Shown here one piece after another: positions 1-9,930 of a stretch of DNA of 64,000 nucleotides. The first letter of the stretch is position 1. Each line of letters begins with the position of its first letter. The notes under the pieces are model-generated. The model ran no database searches. It was given only the letters and a program-made list of their open reading frames with translations, and was not told the DNA's origin. Source of the stretch: Acidobacteriota bacterium (lineage in GTDB: Bacteria > Acidobacteriota > Terriglobia > Bryobacterales > Bryobacteraceae); NCBI GenBank assembly GCA_016871155.1, contig VFZO01000001.1, positions 32,834 through 96,833 of the forward strand. The letters are read 5' to 3'. Made by a program: the position numbers and the translations under genes.

Positions 1-1
1 G

Positions 2-403
2 GCGAATCCAATCTGGCGCTCCGCCGGGGCCGAGGCGCTGGCGATTTTTCATGGTGCCCAAATCTACGTTTCTCCGGCGTGGTACCCGTCGAAGGCTGCC
101 GACCCGCGCGTGGTCCCCACGTGGAACTACATCGCCGTTCATGCGTACGGACCCCTGCGCGTGGTGGAAAATCGCGACGCGCTGCTGGGGATTGTTACAA
201 GGATGACCGAGACTTTCGAAGCCCCGCGCTCCGAGCCGTGGCGCGTCTCCGACGCGCCCGCAAGCTACATCGACGGTCTGTTGAACGCGATTGCCGGCAT
301 CGAGATCCCCATCTCCCGCCTGGAAGGCAAATGGAAAGCCAGCCAAAACCGGACGGAGGAGGACCGGGAGGCGGTTCTGAGGCGCTGGAACATCTCCCCC
401 TAG
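2..403 (+). CDS. FMN-binding negative transcriptional regulator (PaiB-like), 5' truncated by window edge
   Basis: Frame open from base 2: [31 protein letters not shown]...[15 protein letters not shown], typical of the PaiB/FMN_bind_2 family; continues into ORF 110..403. Confidence 0.85.
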   Translation, partial: ANPIWRSAGAEALAIFHGAQIYVSPAWYPSKAADPRVVPTWNYIAVHAYGPLRVVENRDALLGIVTRMTETFEAPRSEPWRVSDAPASYIDGLLNAIAGIEIPISRLEGKWKASQNRTEEDREAVLRRWNISP

Positions 404-1023
404 GGGAGTTCTTTGATTCGCAAGTTCCGAAACTCGGCGTAGGCTTGGTGGCCGAGCAGCGCGATATGACCGGCTTTCCTGGCCAGGCCTGGATGCTTCT
501 TCAGAACGGCGGGCTCGCGCACCTGATCGAGATCCGCGTCGAGGATCACGACGCCATTCAACGTAATGGTCACGCGCCGCCCGTCGGCGCGGATCTCCTG
601 CTCATTCCATTCGCCCGGCTGCTTTAGAAATCCGGACCTGGGCGGCCAAACGTCGTAAATCGCGCCGTGATACTGCTCCGGCCTCAGCTTCATGGTCTTG
701 TACTTCGGGCCGCTCTGGTCCAGAATCTGGATCTCCATCCCCAGCGTGGACGTATGCCCGTCGCGCGGCGCGCGAATGCCGATGCCGTTGTTGGAATCGG
801 CTTCCAACTTGAACTCAAACCGAAACGCGAAGTTGGCGTATTCCTTTTCCGTCATCAGCTTCTGTCCGCCGTCCAAAGGACAGACGATCGAGCCGTCCTT
901 CACCAGAAAGCCCGGACCCTGCTTGTTGACGATGAACCAGCCGTCCAGCGATTTGCCGTCGAACACTGGGCGGAACCCGTCTTCGGCCAGCAGCGGCATC
1001 GCGGCCAGCAGCAGCAGCCTCAT
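400..1023 (-). CDS. DUF1080 (3-keto-disaccharide hydrolase-like) secreted protein
   Basis: Signal peptide, then [16 protein letters not shown]...[12 protein letters not shown]...[22 protein letters not shown]1080 signature. Confidence 0.85.
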   Translation of the reverse strand: MRLLLLAAMPLLAEDGFRPVFDGKSLDGWFIVNKQGPGFLVKDGSIVCPLDGGQKLMTEKEYANFAFRFEFKLEADSNNGIGIRAPRDGHTSTLGMEIQILDQSGPKYKTMKLRPEQYHGAIYDVWPPRSGFLKQPGEWNEQEIRADGRRVTITLNGVVILDADLDQVREPAVLKKHPGLARKAGHIALLGHQAYAEFRNLRIKELP

Positions 1024-2033
1024 AGATCGAAGCCGTGCTGTTTACGGTGGTGGGGACCGTCGTAGTTCTTGGCCGACTTGAACAACTCATGGCGTCCATC
1101 GCTCGCCTCGCTCCGGACTTTCGAAAGCAGCGTCTCTTTCTCAGCGGCGGTCATCGGTTTGAAGGAGCGCGCCAGCGCGATGTCCTCCTTCAACTGCGCC
1201 ATCGTCGTGATTCCCATCACCTGCGAAGCGATCGGAAGGCTTAGGCAGTATCGATAGCAGTCCGTGGCCGAAAGACCGAACTTTTCGATCAACCGTCCCT
1301 GCGGATGTCCGCCGGCCAGTCCCTTCATGCCGATCACGCCCACACTTTTGCGCAGGCAAACGGGCACGACTTCCTGCTGAAAACTGCGGTAGTAGCGATC
1401 CAGAACGTTGATGGGCATCTGCGCGGAATCCCAGTCGTGCGGTTTGCCCAACATCTTCAAGTGAATCCGGGGATCTTTGTGTCCGGTGAAGCCAATGAAA
1501 CGGACCTTGCCCGCCTTCCTGGCCTCCAAAGCCGCCTTCAAGCCGCCCTTTTCGAAGACCCAGTCCGGGTCGTTGTCGTAGACCATTTCGTGGAACTGCC
1601 ATAGGTCGAGATAGTCCGTCTGCATGCGGCGCAGCGAATCGTCGAGGTTCTTCATCGACCCGGCGTAGTCGCGCTCGCAATTCTTGGTCATCAAGAAGAC
1701 CTTCTTACGCCGTCCATCCGATTTCAGAGCCTCGCCCATCACTTCTTCGGAGTGCCCGTCGTGATAGTCCCAGGCGTTGTCGAAAAAGGTCAACCCCTCG
1801 TCGATGGCCGCGTGCATGATGCGGATCGCCTCGTTGTTGTCCTTCACCGCGCCGATGTGCCAGCCGCCCAGGCAGGCGATGGATACGCGCTGGCCCGTGC
1901 GGCCCAGAACGCGTGTGGGCAGCCCGGTCGCCGATGCGGAAGAGGTTTGCGCCAGGACTTCGTCGGCTAACGCCGCGGCCGATAGGGCGGCGCCCGTGAG
2001 GACGCCACGGCGGGAAACGTTCGGTTCAGACAT
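1020..2033 (-). CDS. Aldo/keto reductase with Tat-like leader
   Basis: [26 protein letters not shown] leader, then [20 protein letters not shown]...[11 protein letters not shown]...LDLWQFHE. Start trimmed from the ORF-track start at 2240. Confidence 0.88.
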   Translation of the reverse strand: MSEPNVSRRGVLTGAALSAAALADEVLAQTSSASATGLPTRVLGRTGQRVSIACLGGWHIGAVKDNNEAIRIMHAAIDEGLTFFDNAWDYHDGHSEEVMGEALKSDGRRKKVFLMTKNCERDYAGSMKNLDDSLRRMQTDYLDLWQFHEMVYDNDPDWVFEKGGLKAALEARKAGKVRFIGFTGHKDPRIHLKMLGKPHDWDSAQMPINVLDRYYRSFQQEVVPVCLRKSVGVIGMKGLAGGHPQGRLIEKFGLSATDCYRYCLSLPIASQVMGITTMAQLKEDIALARSFKPMTAAEKETLLSKVRSEASDGRHELFKSAKNYDGPHHRKQHGFDL

Positions 2034-2059
2034 ACCGAACGTTATATCCGATTCCAGCG

Positions 2060-2665
2060 CTACTGTACAGCCACCGTCACCTGCATGCGGTCCGTCGCGC
2101 CGTCGCCGGCCGTGGCCGTCAGTATGTATGTTGTTGTCTTGTCCGGCCGCACCACGAAGCACTGGTTCGCGCCTGTGGTGAGTCCGGCGGAGGCCGCCGG
2201 CGAGACTGAAACCGAAAGGGCTCCTTCGGTGGAGTAGCAAAGCTGCACCGGAGCGCCCGGCGCCGCCGAGCGGCCCACAACATTGAAATTCTTAATGAGC
2301 TCGCGCCCTGGGGCGGCGGGCGCCGGCAGCGCGCTGGATTTTCCGATCGTCACACGGAACGTCTCACTCACGGTGCCGCCGGGTCCTGTTGCGGTGAGCG
2401 TATAGACCGTATTCTCCACCGGTTTGTGGCCCACGCAGCGATTCAGCGTCGGGCGCAGATCGGTGTCTTCGGCTGGCTTCATGGTCACGTGGCTGGCATT
2501 CTCGGTGCCATAGCAAAGCGTCAGGACCTCGCCCCTTGCGACGGTCGCCGCGTTGCCGTAAAAGTGGGTGATCTTCGGGGGGGGCGGCGCCTTTTTCGGC
2601 GCCGGCGTTTCGGGCTTGGAGCCGCAGGCGCAAAGCGCTATCAGGATCGGGAATAAGCGGCGCAT
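2060..2665 (-). CDS. Putative lipoprotein with Ig-like repeats
   Basis: MRRLFPILIALCACGSKPETP lipobox-like N-terminus; two similar segments (FYGNAATVARGEVLTLCYGTENASHV / FNVVGRSAAPGAPVQLCYSTEGALSV). Confidence 0.7.
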   Translation of the reverse strand: MRRLFPILIALCACGSKPETPAPKKAPPPPKITHFYGNAATVARGEVLTLCYGTENASHVTMKPAEDTDLRPTLNRCVGHKPVENTVYTLTATGPGGTVSETFRVTIGKSSALPAPAAPGRELIKNFNVVGRSAAPGAPVQLCYSTEGALSVSVSPAASAGLTTGANQCFVVRPDKTTTYILTATAGDGATDRMQVTVAVQ

Positions 2666-2715
2666 CCGTTCTTCGATTTTCGCATGGGGAGGTAGATTGG
2701 ATATGATTTGGGGCT

Positions 2716-3120
2716 ATGAGAATTCTTCTTGTTGTTATCGCACTGTCCGCCGCCGCGTTCGCGCAGAGCGGAGACGAAGCCGCGGTGAAAGCCGCTCACG
2801 AAGCGTTTGTGAACGCGGCCAAGGCCGGCGATGCCGCCGCGCTGGGCAAGCTGTTCGCGGACGACCTGCAGTACAGCCACTCCAACACCTCGCTCGAGAA
2901 CAAGGCCCAGGCCATCGCCGCTCTGGTAAAGGGCAAAAGCAACTTTGAAGTCCACGAGCAGAAAATCAAGGTCATGGGCAAGGCCGCTACGATCCGCGCC
3001 AGGGTGACCGCCCACAACGCCACCGCCGATATTCCGCTCACCATTCTTCTGGTGTGGGTCAAGAACGGCAAGCAGTGGCAGTTGACGGAGCGCCAAACCA
3101 CCCGCCTGCCCGCCAAGTAG
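2716..3120 (+). CDS. Secreted SnoaL/DUF4440 (NTF2-like) protein
   Basis: Signal peptide, then VKAAHEAFVNAAKAGDAAALGKLFADDLQYSHSN, NTF2-like fold pattern. Confidence 0.8.
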   Translation: MRILLVVIALSAAAFAQSGDEAAVKAAHEAFVNAAKAGDAAALGKLFADDLQYSHSNTSLENKAQAIAALVKGKSNFEVHEQKIKVMGKAATIRARVTAHNATADIPLTILLVWVKNGKQWQLTERQTTRLPAK

Positions 3121-3121
3121 C

Positions 3122-3970
3122 ATGTTTGCGCCGCTGTTGATCGCGCAAGCCCTCTTCACCGCAACGCCCTTCACGCCGGAACACAGTTTCACCTCCGCCG
3201 TTGAAGGGCCGGCGGTTGACCGCGCCGGCAACGTGTACGCCGTTTCTTTCGCCCGGACGCCGACCATCGGAAGGGTGTCGCCGGACGGCAAAGCCGAAGT
3301 GTTCGTCGAAATGCCGAACGGAAGCCTGGGAAACGGCATCCGCTTCTCCCACGACTATTCGCGGATGTTCGTGGCCGACCACACCAACCACAACATTTTG
3401 GAGATTGACCCCGTCACGCGCGCCATTCGCGTCTTCGCCCATGAGCCGAAGATGAATCAGCCGAATGATGTGGCCATCGGTCCGGACGGCACACTCTGGG
3501 CCTCCGACCCCTCCTGGAAACTCGGGACCGGCCAGGTTTGGCGCATCGGCCGCGACGGTAAGGTCATGCGCGCCGCCGAGGGCATGGGCACCACCAACGG
3601 CATCGATGTGAGCCCGAACGGAAGGTACCTCTACGTAAACGAAAGCGTGCAGCGCAAAGTTTGGCGATTCCGGATCGCGAAGGACGGCACCTTGAGCGAA
3701 AAGACCCTGCTGATCGAATTCCCGGACTTCGGCATGGACGGTATGAAGGTGGACCGCAAGGGCAACCTCTACATCACGCGCCATGGCAAAGGAACGGTGG
3801 CGGTCGTCTCGCCGAAAGGCAAAGTGCTGCGGGAAGTCGATGTGCTTGGAAAATTTCCAACCAACATCACCTTCGGCGGGCCGGACGGCAAGACCTGCTA
3901 CGTAACCGAGGTCGAAAAGGGCCGCCTGGTGCGTTTCCGCGCGGCGATCGCCGGGCGGCCTAACGGCTGA
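3122..3970 (+). CDS. SMP-30/gluconolactonase-like beta-propeller protein
   Basis: FTSAVEGPAVDRAGNVYAV...GNGIRFSHDYSRMFVADHTNH...QPNDVAIGPDGTLWASDP; starts 1 nt after the previous stop. Confidence 0.85.
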   Translation: MFAPLLIAQALFTATPFTPEHSFTSAVEGPAVDRAGNVYAVSFARTPTIGRVSPDGKAEVFVEMPNGSLGNGIRFSHDYSRMFVADHTNHNILEIDPVTRAIRVFAHEPKMNQPNDVAIGPDGTLWASDPSWKLGTGQVWRIGRDGKVMRAAEGMGTTNGIDVSPNGRYLYVNESVQRKVWRFRIAKDGTLSEKTLLIEFPDFGMDGMKVDRKGNLYITRHGKGTVAVVSPKGKVLREVDVLGKFPTNITFGGPDGKTCYVTEVEKGRLVRFRAAIAGRPNG

Positions 3971-6509
3971 TCCGCAGCGAAAACCGGAACGTCCGGCCCT
4001 CGTTGAGCGTGTTGGTGATCACGCCGAAGTTGGGATCCGTCAGCGACACGCCCGGCTCGGCGAACTGCGGCGTGTTCGACAGATTGATGGACTCAGCCCG
4101 AAACGTAACGGACCAATCTTGTTTTACGGGCCACTGCCCGGTGAGTCCGGCATTCCAGTTCCGGATCGACGCGCGGCGCAAAACGTGGCGGCCCAGGTTG
4201 CCGCGCGGCTGGCCCGGCCGGATGAACGCGAACGCTTCGCGCGGCATCTGCCGCCGGGATTGGTCCGGGTGCGAAATCGTACGGCCCAGCACGGCCGGGT
4301 CCACGAGATTCGGCCGGTCGCCGCTAACGCCGTCGACGTTTCCGAAGCCCGGCGCGTCGGACCCGGTGTTGACGTTGAAAGGGGTTCCGGACTTCAGCAG
4401 CAGGACCGAATCGATTCGCCAACGGCCCATCCAGCGCTGCCGCGCGCGCGGCAATTCGTAATCCGCCTTGGCCAGCAGCGCGTGCGGCGAATCGAAACGG
4501 CTCACGCTGCGCAAGTCGCCGGCAACGTCGAACTCGCCCTGGCTTCGGTAGCGGAAGGAGTCGACGTCGTGGGCCGTGTTCGTATAGTCGCCGCCCAGAT
4601 CGATCGCCTTGCTTAGCCAGTAGGACGTCTCCATCGAGATACCGTGAAACGATTTCGCGGTCAGGGTGGTGCGAAACGCGTCGAAGTAGCCGCGCGACGA
4701 ATTCATCACGCGGCGGATCTCGCCCACATTCTGCATCGTGCGGCGCGCGTCCACCGTCGCGGTTGTCAGCGGAAGGTCCGCCTTCGGATGCGCCCGGTTC
4801 AGATACCAGTGGTTCAGGACCTTCAACGAACGGCTGCCGGCGTAGGCGAGCTGCCAAAACCAATTGCGGGCGGGTTCCAGCTCCCACACGAGGTGATACT
4901 GCTGCGAGTACGGGCTGACCAGGTTCGGCTGATAGCCGTAAAAGACGGACTGTCGCGGCGGGTTGGAGCGAACGTCGTAGCCGCCGTTCAGAATGCGGAG
5001 CATGTCCGGGTCCTGAATCACCGACTTCGCATTGTTCGGCGGATTGAAGCGAACCTGCTGAAACGTCACCGGGAACACTTCGCCATAGTGAAAACCGTAT
5101 CCCAGCCGCCACACGCCCAGGCGGCGTGGCATCTTGTAGGCCAGGCCCAACGACGGCCCCAAGTTGTTCGAATCGGAATAGTACGGAACGCGGTCGATGT
5201 TGTTCACCTCCACTGGGCGCGAGATGGGCCGGTACCCGAGCGTCCCATTGACGGTCAGCCGCAGCGTGGCTGTCCACCGGACGGCCCCGTAGAACCAGTT
5301 GTCCCAATTGCGATAGCCGCGGTGCAGTTCCCCTTGCGCAATCCAGAATGTGGAGGGCAGGCCCAGGCGCATGTTTGTGATCGTGTTGTTGCCGTAGTTA
5401 TTGAAGAAGGCCATGGCGTTGACGTGCGCGTCGGACTCGCGTCCATTCATTTGGCGGCGCAGCAATTCGAAGCCGGCCTTCCATTGCACGCGGCCCGCCG
5501 TGCGGGAGATCTGAAACGCCGGCTTCCAGAGGTTTTGCGCCCGGTCGATGGGCACCGCGTTATTATCGCTGATCGCGCGCAGCAGCCCGCTGGTAAAGAT
5601 CTGGTAGCCGATCGCCTCGTTCTCCAGCACAATCAGCGACCGCGTGCGGTCGAAGCGCAGCGCTCCTACGGTTACTGTACGCGGCGACCATACGCGCCGC
5701 CACTGCAAGCCCGCTTGATGCGACATCGTCGTAGTGTCCGGGTTCTGTCCCTGCACCAACTGGAACGCCTTCACCCGCGCGGCCACGTGGCTATAGTTCG
5801 CGATCACCGTATCGCGGCTCGCCACCGATTGATCCAGCCGCAAATTCGCAGAGTCATTATCCACCCGCTGCGGTGCGTTCGTATTCAGCATGCGCGCGTC
5901 GATATCCGTACGGTTTGGAAGTGTGGCGGGATAAGCGTTCAGCAGCCGTTCGACGAATGCGCGCACCTGCGGGTGCGTTGCTAACGGCGTCCGCTCGTCC
6001 GGCGCCGGCACTTGCACATTACCGTTCACGATGCCGCGGATCTGTTGGCGCGACCCGTCGATCGACAGCCGCGCTCCGCGCCACAGCCGGCCGGTGACCG
6101 CGGCATTCACGTTGTTCTCGCGCGCGGGCAGCACGCCGCCAACCTGGAAAAACGCACGCGCGGTGAACAGGCTGTTCAGATGCATCCAATTCAGGTGCCC
6201 ATGCCAATCGGCCGCGCCGGTCCTTGGCGCCAGAAGAATGGGCACGCTCGGCGAGGTGCCGAACTCCGAACCGTAGTAGTTGCGCTCCGCCTGGAACTCC
6301 GTAGTGATAGTCGGCGTCACGCCCAGGCGCTGATTGATTTCCTTCAACGCGTTGTTGTCGATCAAATTGAACTGGACGTTTTCGTTTCGGCGGCTTTCGC
6401 CGGCGTTCGCATCGGTTTGGCCCAGTAAGTTCAGGTCCGTGCGCTTCTGCGGTTGCTGGCACAACGCCGCGGCCGCGAACGCTAGCGGAACGAGTCTATG
6501 CATTCCCAA
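3960..6509 (-). CDS. TonB-dependent receptor-like outer membrane protein
   Basis: 849 aa, signal peptide, long beta-barrel-type C-terminus (FNVNTGSDAPGFGNVDGVSGDRPNLV...FRFSLRISR); lacks an obvious carboxypeptidase-regulatory N-domain. Confidence 0.75.
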   Translation of the reverse strand: MGMHRLVPLAFAAAALCQQPQKRTDLNLLGQTDANAGESRRNENVQFNLIDNNALKEINQRLGVTPTITTEFQAERNYYGSEFGTSPSVPILLAPRTGAADWHGHLNWMHLNSLFTARAFFQVGGVLPARENNVNAAVTGRLWRGARLSIDGSRQQIRGIVNGNVQVPAPDERTPLATHPQVRAFVERLLNAYPATLPNRTDIDARMLNTNAPQRVDNDSANLRLDQSVASRDTVIANYSHVAARVKAFQLVQGQNPDTTTMSHQAGLQWRRVWSPRTVTVGALRFDRTRSLIVLENEAIGYQIFTSGLLRAISDNNAVPIDRAQNLWKPAFQISRTAGRVQWKAGFELLRRQMNGRESDAHVNAMAFFNNYGNNTITNMRLGLPSTFWIAQGELHRGYRNWDNWFYGAVRWTATLRLTVNGTLGYRPISRPVEVNNIDRVPYYSDSNNLGPSLGLAYKMPRRLGVWRLGYGFHYGEVFPVTFQQVRFNPPNNAKSVIQDPDMLRILNGGYDVRSNPPRQSVFYGYQPNLVSPYSQQYHLVWELEPARNWFWQLAYAGSRSLKVLNHWYLNRAHPKADLPLTTATVDARRTMQNVGEIRRVMNSSRGYFDAFRTTLTAKSFHGISMETSYWLSKAIDLGGDYTNTAHDVDSFRYRSQGEFDVAGDLRSVSRFDSPHALLAKADYELPRARQRWMGRWRIDSVLLLKSGTPFNVNTGSDAPGFGNVDGVSGDRPNLVDPAVLGRTISHPDQSRRQMPREAFAFIRPGQPRGNLGRHVLRRASIRNWNAGLTGQWPVKQDWSVTFRAESINLSNTPQFAEPGVSLTDPNFGVITNTLNEGRTFRFSLRISR

Positions 6510-6682
6510 TCTTTAGGATCGCACGCAGCCCCTCCCGGATTTGTCAATTGGCCGCCGCGGTGGCGATATCGCCAATCCAACCCGCTGCGATCAGGGCACC
6601 ATCACGGTGGACGTGCGCGCCGGTCTCAAATACCATGGCTTCAGAGCGGTTCGCCCGGCGCGCCGCTCCGGAGGATCAGACT

Positions 6683-7093
6683 GTGGCGATACCCGTACGC
6701 GGCTTGACGCCGCTCCTGCAGGTCTACGACATGCCCGCATCGGTGCGGTTCTACCGGGACTTGCTCGGCTTTGAGATCGTGGAGCACTCCCCGACGCTCG
6801 ACAACGGTTCGTTCCATTGGGCGCTGTTGCGCCTGGGCGGTGCGGAGTTGATGCTGAACACCGCGTACGAATTCGATTCCGAACGGCCCGTGCCGGCGGA
6901 CCCGGCCCGCCTGGCCGCGCACGGCGATACTTGCATCTATCTCGGCTGTCCGGATGTCGACGCTGCGTTCGAGGAGATCACTGCGAAGGGCTGGCCGGCC
7001 GGTCCGCCCGCTATCGCGCCTTATGGAATGAAGCAGCTTTATTTGAAAGACCCGGATGGGTACGGTATTTGCCTGCAGTGGCCGGTGGAATAG
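6683..7093 (+). CDS. VOC-family (glyoxalase/bleomycin-resistance-like) protein
   Basis: GTG start at 6683 preceded by GGAGG at 6670; (M)AIPVRGLTPLLQVYDMPASVRFYRDLLGFEIV...KQLYLKDPDGYGICLQW. Confidence 0.82.
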   Translation: MAIPVRGLTPLLQVYDMPASVRFYRDLLGFEIVEHSPTLDNGSFHWALLRLGGAELMLNTAYEFDSERPVPADPARLAAHGDTCIYLGCPDVDAAFEEITAKGWPAGPPAIAPYGMKQLYLKDPDGYGICLQWPVE

Positions 7094-7103
7094 CCCCTGC
7101 CCC

Positions 7104-9593
7104 TCAGGCCATACAAACCGCCCGCAGCCTGTCCTCCAGCACGAACTGCTCGTTCTCGGTAAGCTTTCGGCCATTCCGCGTCAGGTAGAACACATCCAGC
7201 GCTTTGTGCGCCTCCGTGTCGATCAGTACCACCTCGACATTGAAGCCGCTCTCCGCGAATACGCTGGCGAAGTCGTACAGCAGGCCAATGCGATCCTCGG
7301 CGATCACCTCGACAAGAGTGGCATGGAGGGACGCCTCGCCATCGAAGTAGATCGACGGCCGCAACCGCTCCGCCGCGCCCTTCGGTGTCGCCGGACGCAT
7401 GCGGCGTTCCAGCATCTGGCGCACATCCAGCGTGCCCATCGCGGCCTTCTCCACTGTGGAGCGCAGGCGGTCCACCTCGCTCGGGTTCAGTTCCAACGTC
7501 CGGCCTGGATCGGCGAACGTAAAGGAATCGAGCACTTCGTTCTTTGAGTTGGAGAACGCCTCAGCCTTCACGATGTCCATTCCAAACCCGCTCAACGCGC
7601 CCACGATCGACGCGAACAAGCGAGGCCGGTCCAGCGTGATCACCGTTAGTTTCCAAACGCCACCGCGCCGCACCAGTTCGACTCCGGCTCCGCCATTGCG
7701 CGCCTGCTCTTCCAGCTTCAGATGAGCGGCGATTTCGTCCTTATCGTGCGTGCGAAGGTAGCGGCTGGGGAAGCCCTCCAGAAAGTCGCTCTCAGGCGCG
7801 CCGTCCGCGGCGTGAATGCGGTCGGTGTCCAATTCGCGCGTCAGTTCACGCATGCCGATCGAATAGACCCGCCACAACTGATCCAGGCGCCACGGCGTCA
7901 TCGCCGTTGGATTCACTCCGCTGATATCGGCATAGGTCATCAACGCCAGATAGCGGAGATTCTCGACCGTGCCGGCCTTGGCGGCCAGGTCCTTCGCCGT
8001 CGACGGTTCGTCCAGATCGCGGCCGTTCATGATCGACGAGAGCACCAGATGCTGCTCCACCAGGAAACGCACGAAGCCGCGCTCCTCCTCCGGCATCTGG
8101 ATCCGCTGCATGATCGTTTCCCCGAGGCGGGCCGACTCCTGCGCGTGCGTTGGGCCGTCTATGGACTTGCCGATGTCGTGCAGCAGAATTGCGAACACCA
8201 GCAGCGGGACCGACTCCACCTCCGTCAGCAGCTCCGAGAACCGCCGCCGCGCCGCGTCTTTGTTGTTCCGCAGTTCCAGCAGACTCTCCGCAACGATCAG
8301 CGTGTGTTCGTCGACCGTGTAGCGGTGATAAAAGTCGCGAATCACGAAGCCTTCGATCATCCGCCACTCCGGCATAACGGCGCCCAGCAGGCCCGTGTCG
8401 TGCAGGATGCGAAGCGCCTGCATGGCGTGCGGCAGCGAAAAAATCTCTCGCAAATGGTTCCAAAGCGGCCGCTCCGCCGCGAAGAAGGTCTCGATGGCGG
8501 GTAGCGCGCGCTCGATGCGGCGCTCGGTGTCGGCGGCTGGCGGCAGACCGTGGCGGGCCGTGAATCGAACCACCCGCAGCGCCAACTCCGGATCGCTTTC
8601 CAGCGACTGCGGATTGCGCAGCAGCAGCCGTTCCTTGCTGACTGAAATTTCGGAGGTCGAAAGGCGCGTGCGCCATTCCCGGAACTGCGTGAAGAGGCCG
8701 CTGGGTATCGCCGTTTCCGTTACGTCGATGGCCTGCCGGGCCGCGCGATGGATGCGGCGCGCGGACAGGAAGTACTGGCGCATCCACTTTTCGACCGGGA
8801 GCGGACCGCCGGCAAAAGGCTGCTTGACGATCTCTTCCTGCGCGTCGAACTGCAAAACGTTCTGATCGCGCCCCGCGGTGAAGTGAAGGTAGCAGCGTAT
8901 GGCGTACAGAAACTCGATCTCCCGCGCCAACTCGGAGAGCCAGTCTGGAAGCTCGCGGGCCGGGTCGTTGAGCTTCGCCAGCCAGCCAATCACATGCAGG
9001 TCACGCAGACCGCCCGGAGCCTCCTTTATGTTCGGCTCCAGGTGATACACCGTGTTCTGAAACTTCTCGTGGCGATCGCGGGTCTGGCGGACCAGTCCCT
9101 TGATGAGTGCCTGGCGTTCGGCGGCGATGAACTTGGGAAGGCGCACGGCCAGTTTCTGGTAGAGTCCCGAGTCGCCGCACAGGAATCTCTGATCCAGCAG
9201 GCTGATCGACAACTCCAGATTGCCGGTATGCAGTTGGCAGCACTCTTCGACCGTGTGGACCGAGTGGCTCAGACGCAGACCGCCGTCCCAGCCTTTCCGC
9301 AAAAACGTGGAAAGGGCATCGCGGGCCTTTTCGTCCTGCGACGCCTTATCCACAAGTAAAAGGATGTCTATGTCGGAATGAGGAAAAAGTTCGGAACGGC
9401 CGAAACCGCCGACGGCGGCCACGGCCATTCCCTTGGAAAACACGGGGGCAAGATGCTTCTCGAACGACTCCCGGATGAGTTCATCGACGGAAGCGGATCT
9501 CTCCGGAAGAATGGCGACGGGGTTTCCGCCAGAGAAAAACCGTTCCCGCAAGTCCGGGAGCGGCCCGCTAGAGGGCGGCTTCTCCGCGCTCAT
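7104..9593 (-). CDS. glnD: [Protein-PII] uridylyltransferase/uridylyl-removing enzyme
   Basis: Nucleotidyltransferase motif GGFGRSELFPHSDIDILLL, HD domain LLHDIGKS, C-terminal ACT-like segments; adjacent to glnB and amtB. Confidence 0.93.
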   Translation of the reverse strand: MSAEKPPSSGPLPDLRERFFSGGNPVAILPERSASVDELIRESFEKHLAPVFSKGMAVAAVGGFGRSELFPHSDIDILLLVDKASQDEKARDALSTFLRKGWDGGLRLSHSVHTVEECCQLHTGNLELSISLLDQRFLCGDSGLYQKLAVRLPKFIAAERQALIKGLVRQTRDRHEKFQNTVYHLEPNIKEAPGGLRDLHVIGWLAKLNDPARELPDWLSELAREIEFLYAIRCYLHFTAGRDQNVLQFDAQEEIVKQPFAGGPLPVEKWMRQYFLSARRIHRAARQAIDVTETAIPSGLFTQFREWRTRLSTSEISVSKERLLLRNPQSLESDPELALRVVRFTARHGLPPAADTERRIERALPAIETFFAAERPLWNHLREIFSLPHAMQALRILHDTGLLGAVMPEWRMIEGFVIRDFYHRYTVDEHTLIVAESLLELRNNKDAARRRFSELLTEVESVPLLVFAILLHDIGKSIDGPTHAQESARLGETIMQRIQMPEEERGFVRFLVEQHLVLSSIMNGRDLDEPSTAKDLAAKAGTVENLRYLALMTYADISGVNPTAMTPWRLDQLWRVYSIGMRELTRELDTDRIHAADGAPESDFLEGFPSRYLRTHDKDEIAAHLKLEEQARNGGAGVELVRRGGVWKLTVITLDRPRLFASIVGALSGFGMDIVKAEAFSNSKNEVLDSFTFADPGRTLELNPSEVDRLRSTVEKAAMGTLDVRQMLERRMRPATPKGAAERLRPSIYFDGEASLHATLVEVIAEDRIGLLYDFASVFAESGFNVEVVLIDTEAHKALDVFYLTRNGRKLTENEQFVLEDRLRAVCMA

Positions 9594-9906
9594 CGTTACG
9601 GATTCGGATCGCGTCGGCCACGTCGTAGACAAAGATCTTTCCGTCGCCGATCTTTCCTGTCTTTGCCGCGGCAGCTACAGCGCGAACCACCTCGTCGGCG
9701 CGCGCGGAGGCAACCACCATTTCCACTTTCACTTTCGGGAGAAGGTCCACCTGGTATTCTTGGCCCCGGTAGACTTCCTTGTGCCCTTTCTGGCGGCCAT
9801 GGCCGCGCACTTCGGAAACCGTCATGCCGTCGACGCCAATGGCCTTGAGCGCTTCCTTCACTTCTTCCAGCTTAAAGGGCTGAATCACTGCTTCGATTTT
9901 TTTCAT
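9568..9906 (-). CDS. glnB: Nitrogen regulatory protein P-II
   Basis: MKKIEAVIQPFKLEEVKEALKAIGVDGMTVSEVRGHGRQKGHKEVYRGQEYQVDLLPKVKVEMVV, classic PII with T-loop Tyr. Confidence 0.96.
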   Translation of the reverse strand: MKKIEAVIQPFKLEEVKEALKAIGVDGMTVSEVRGHGRQKGHKEVYRGQEYQVDLLPKVKVEMVVASARADEVVRAVAAAAKTGKIGDGKIFVYDVADAIRIRNDERGEAAL

Positions 9907-9930
9907 TGTTCGTTCTCCGTGGTTCCCAGC

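Noticed and set aside
4644-5984. 446-aa open frame on + strand
   Set aside because: Antisense to the TonB-dependent receptor-like gene; no recognisable motif.
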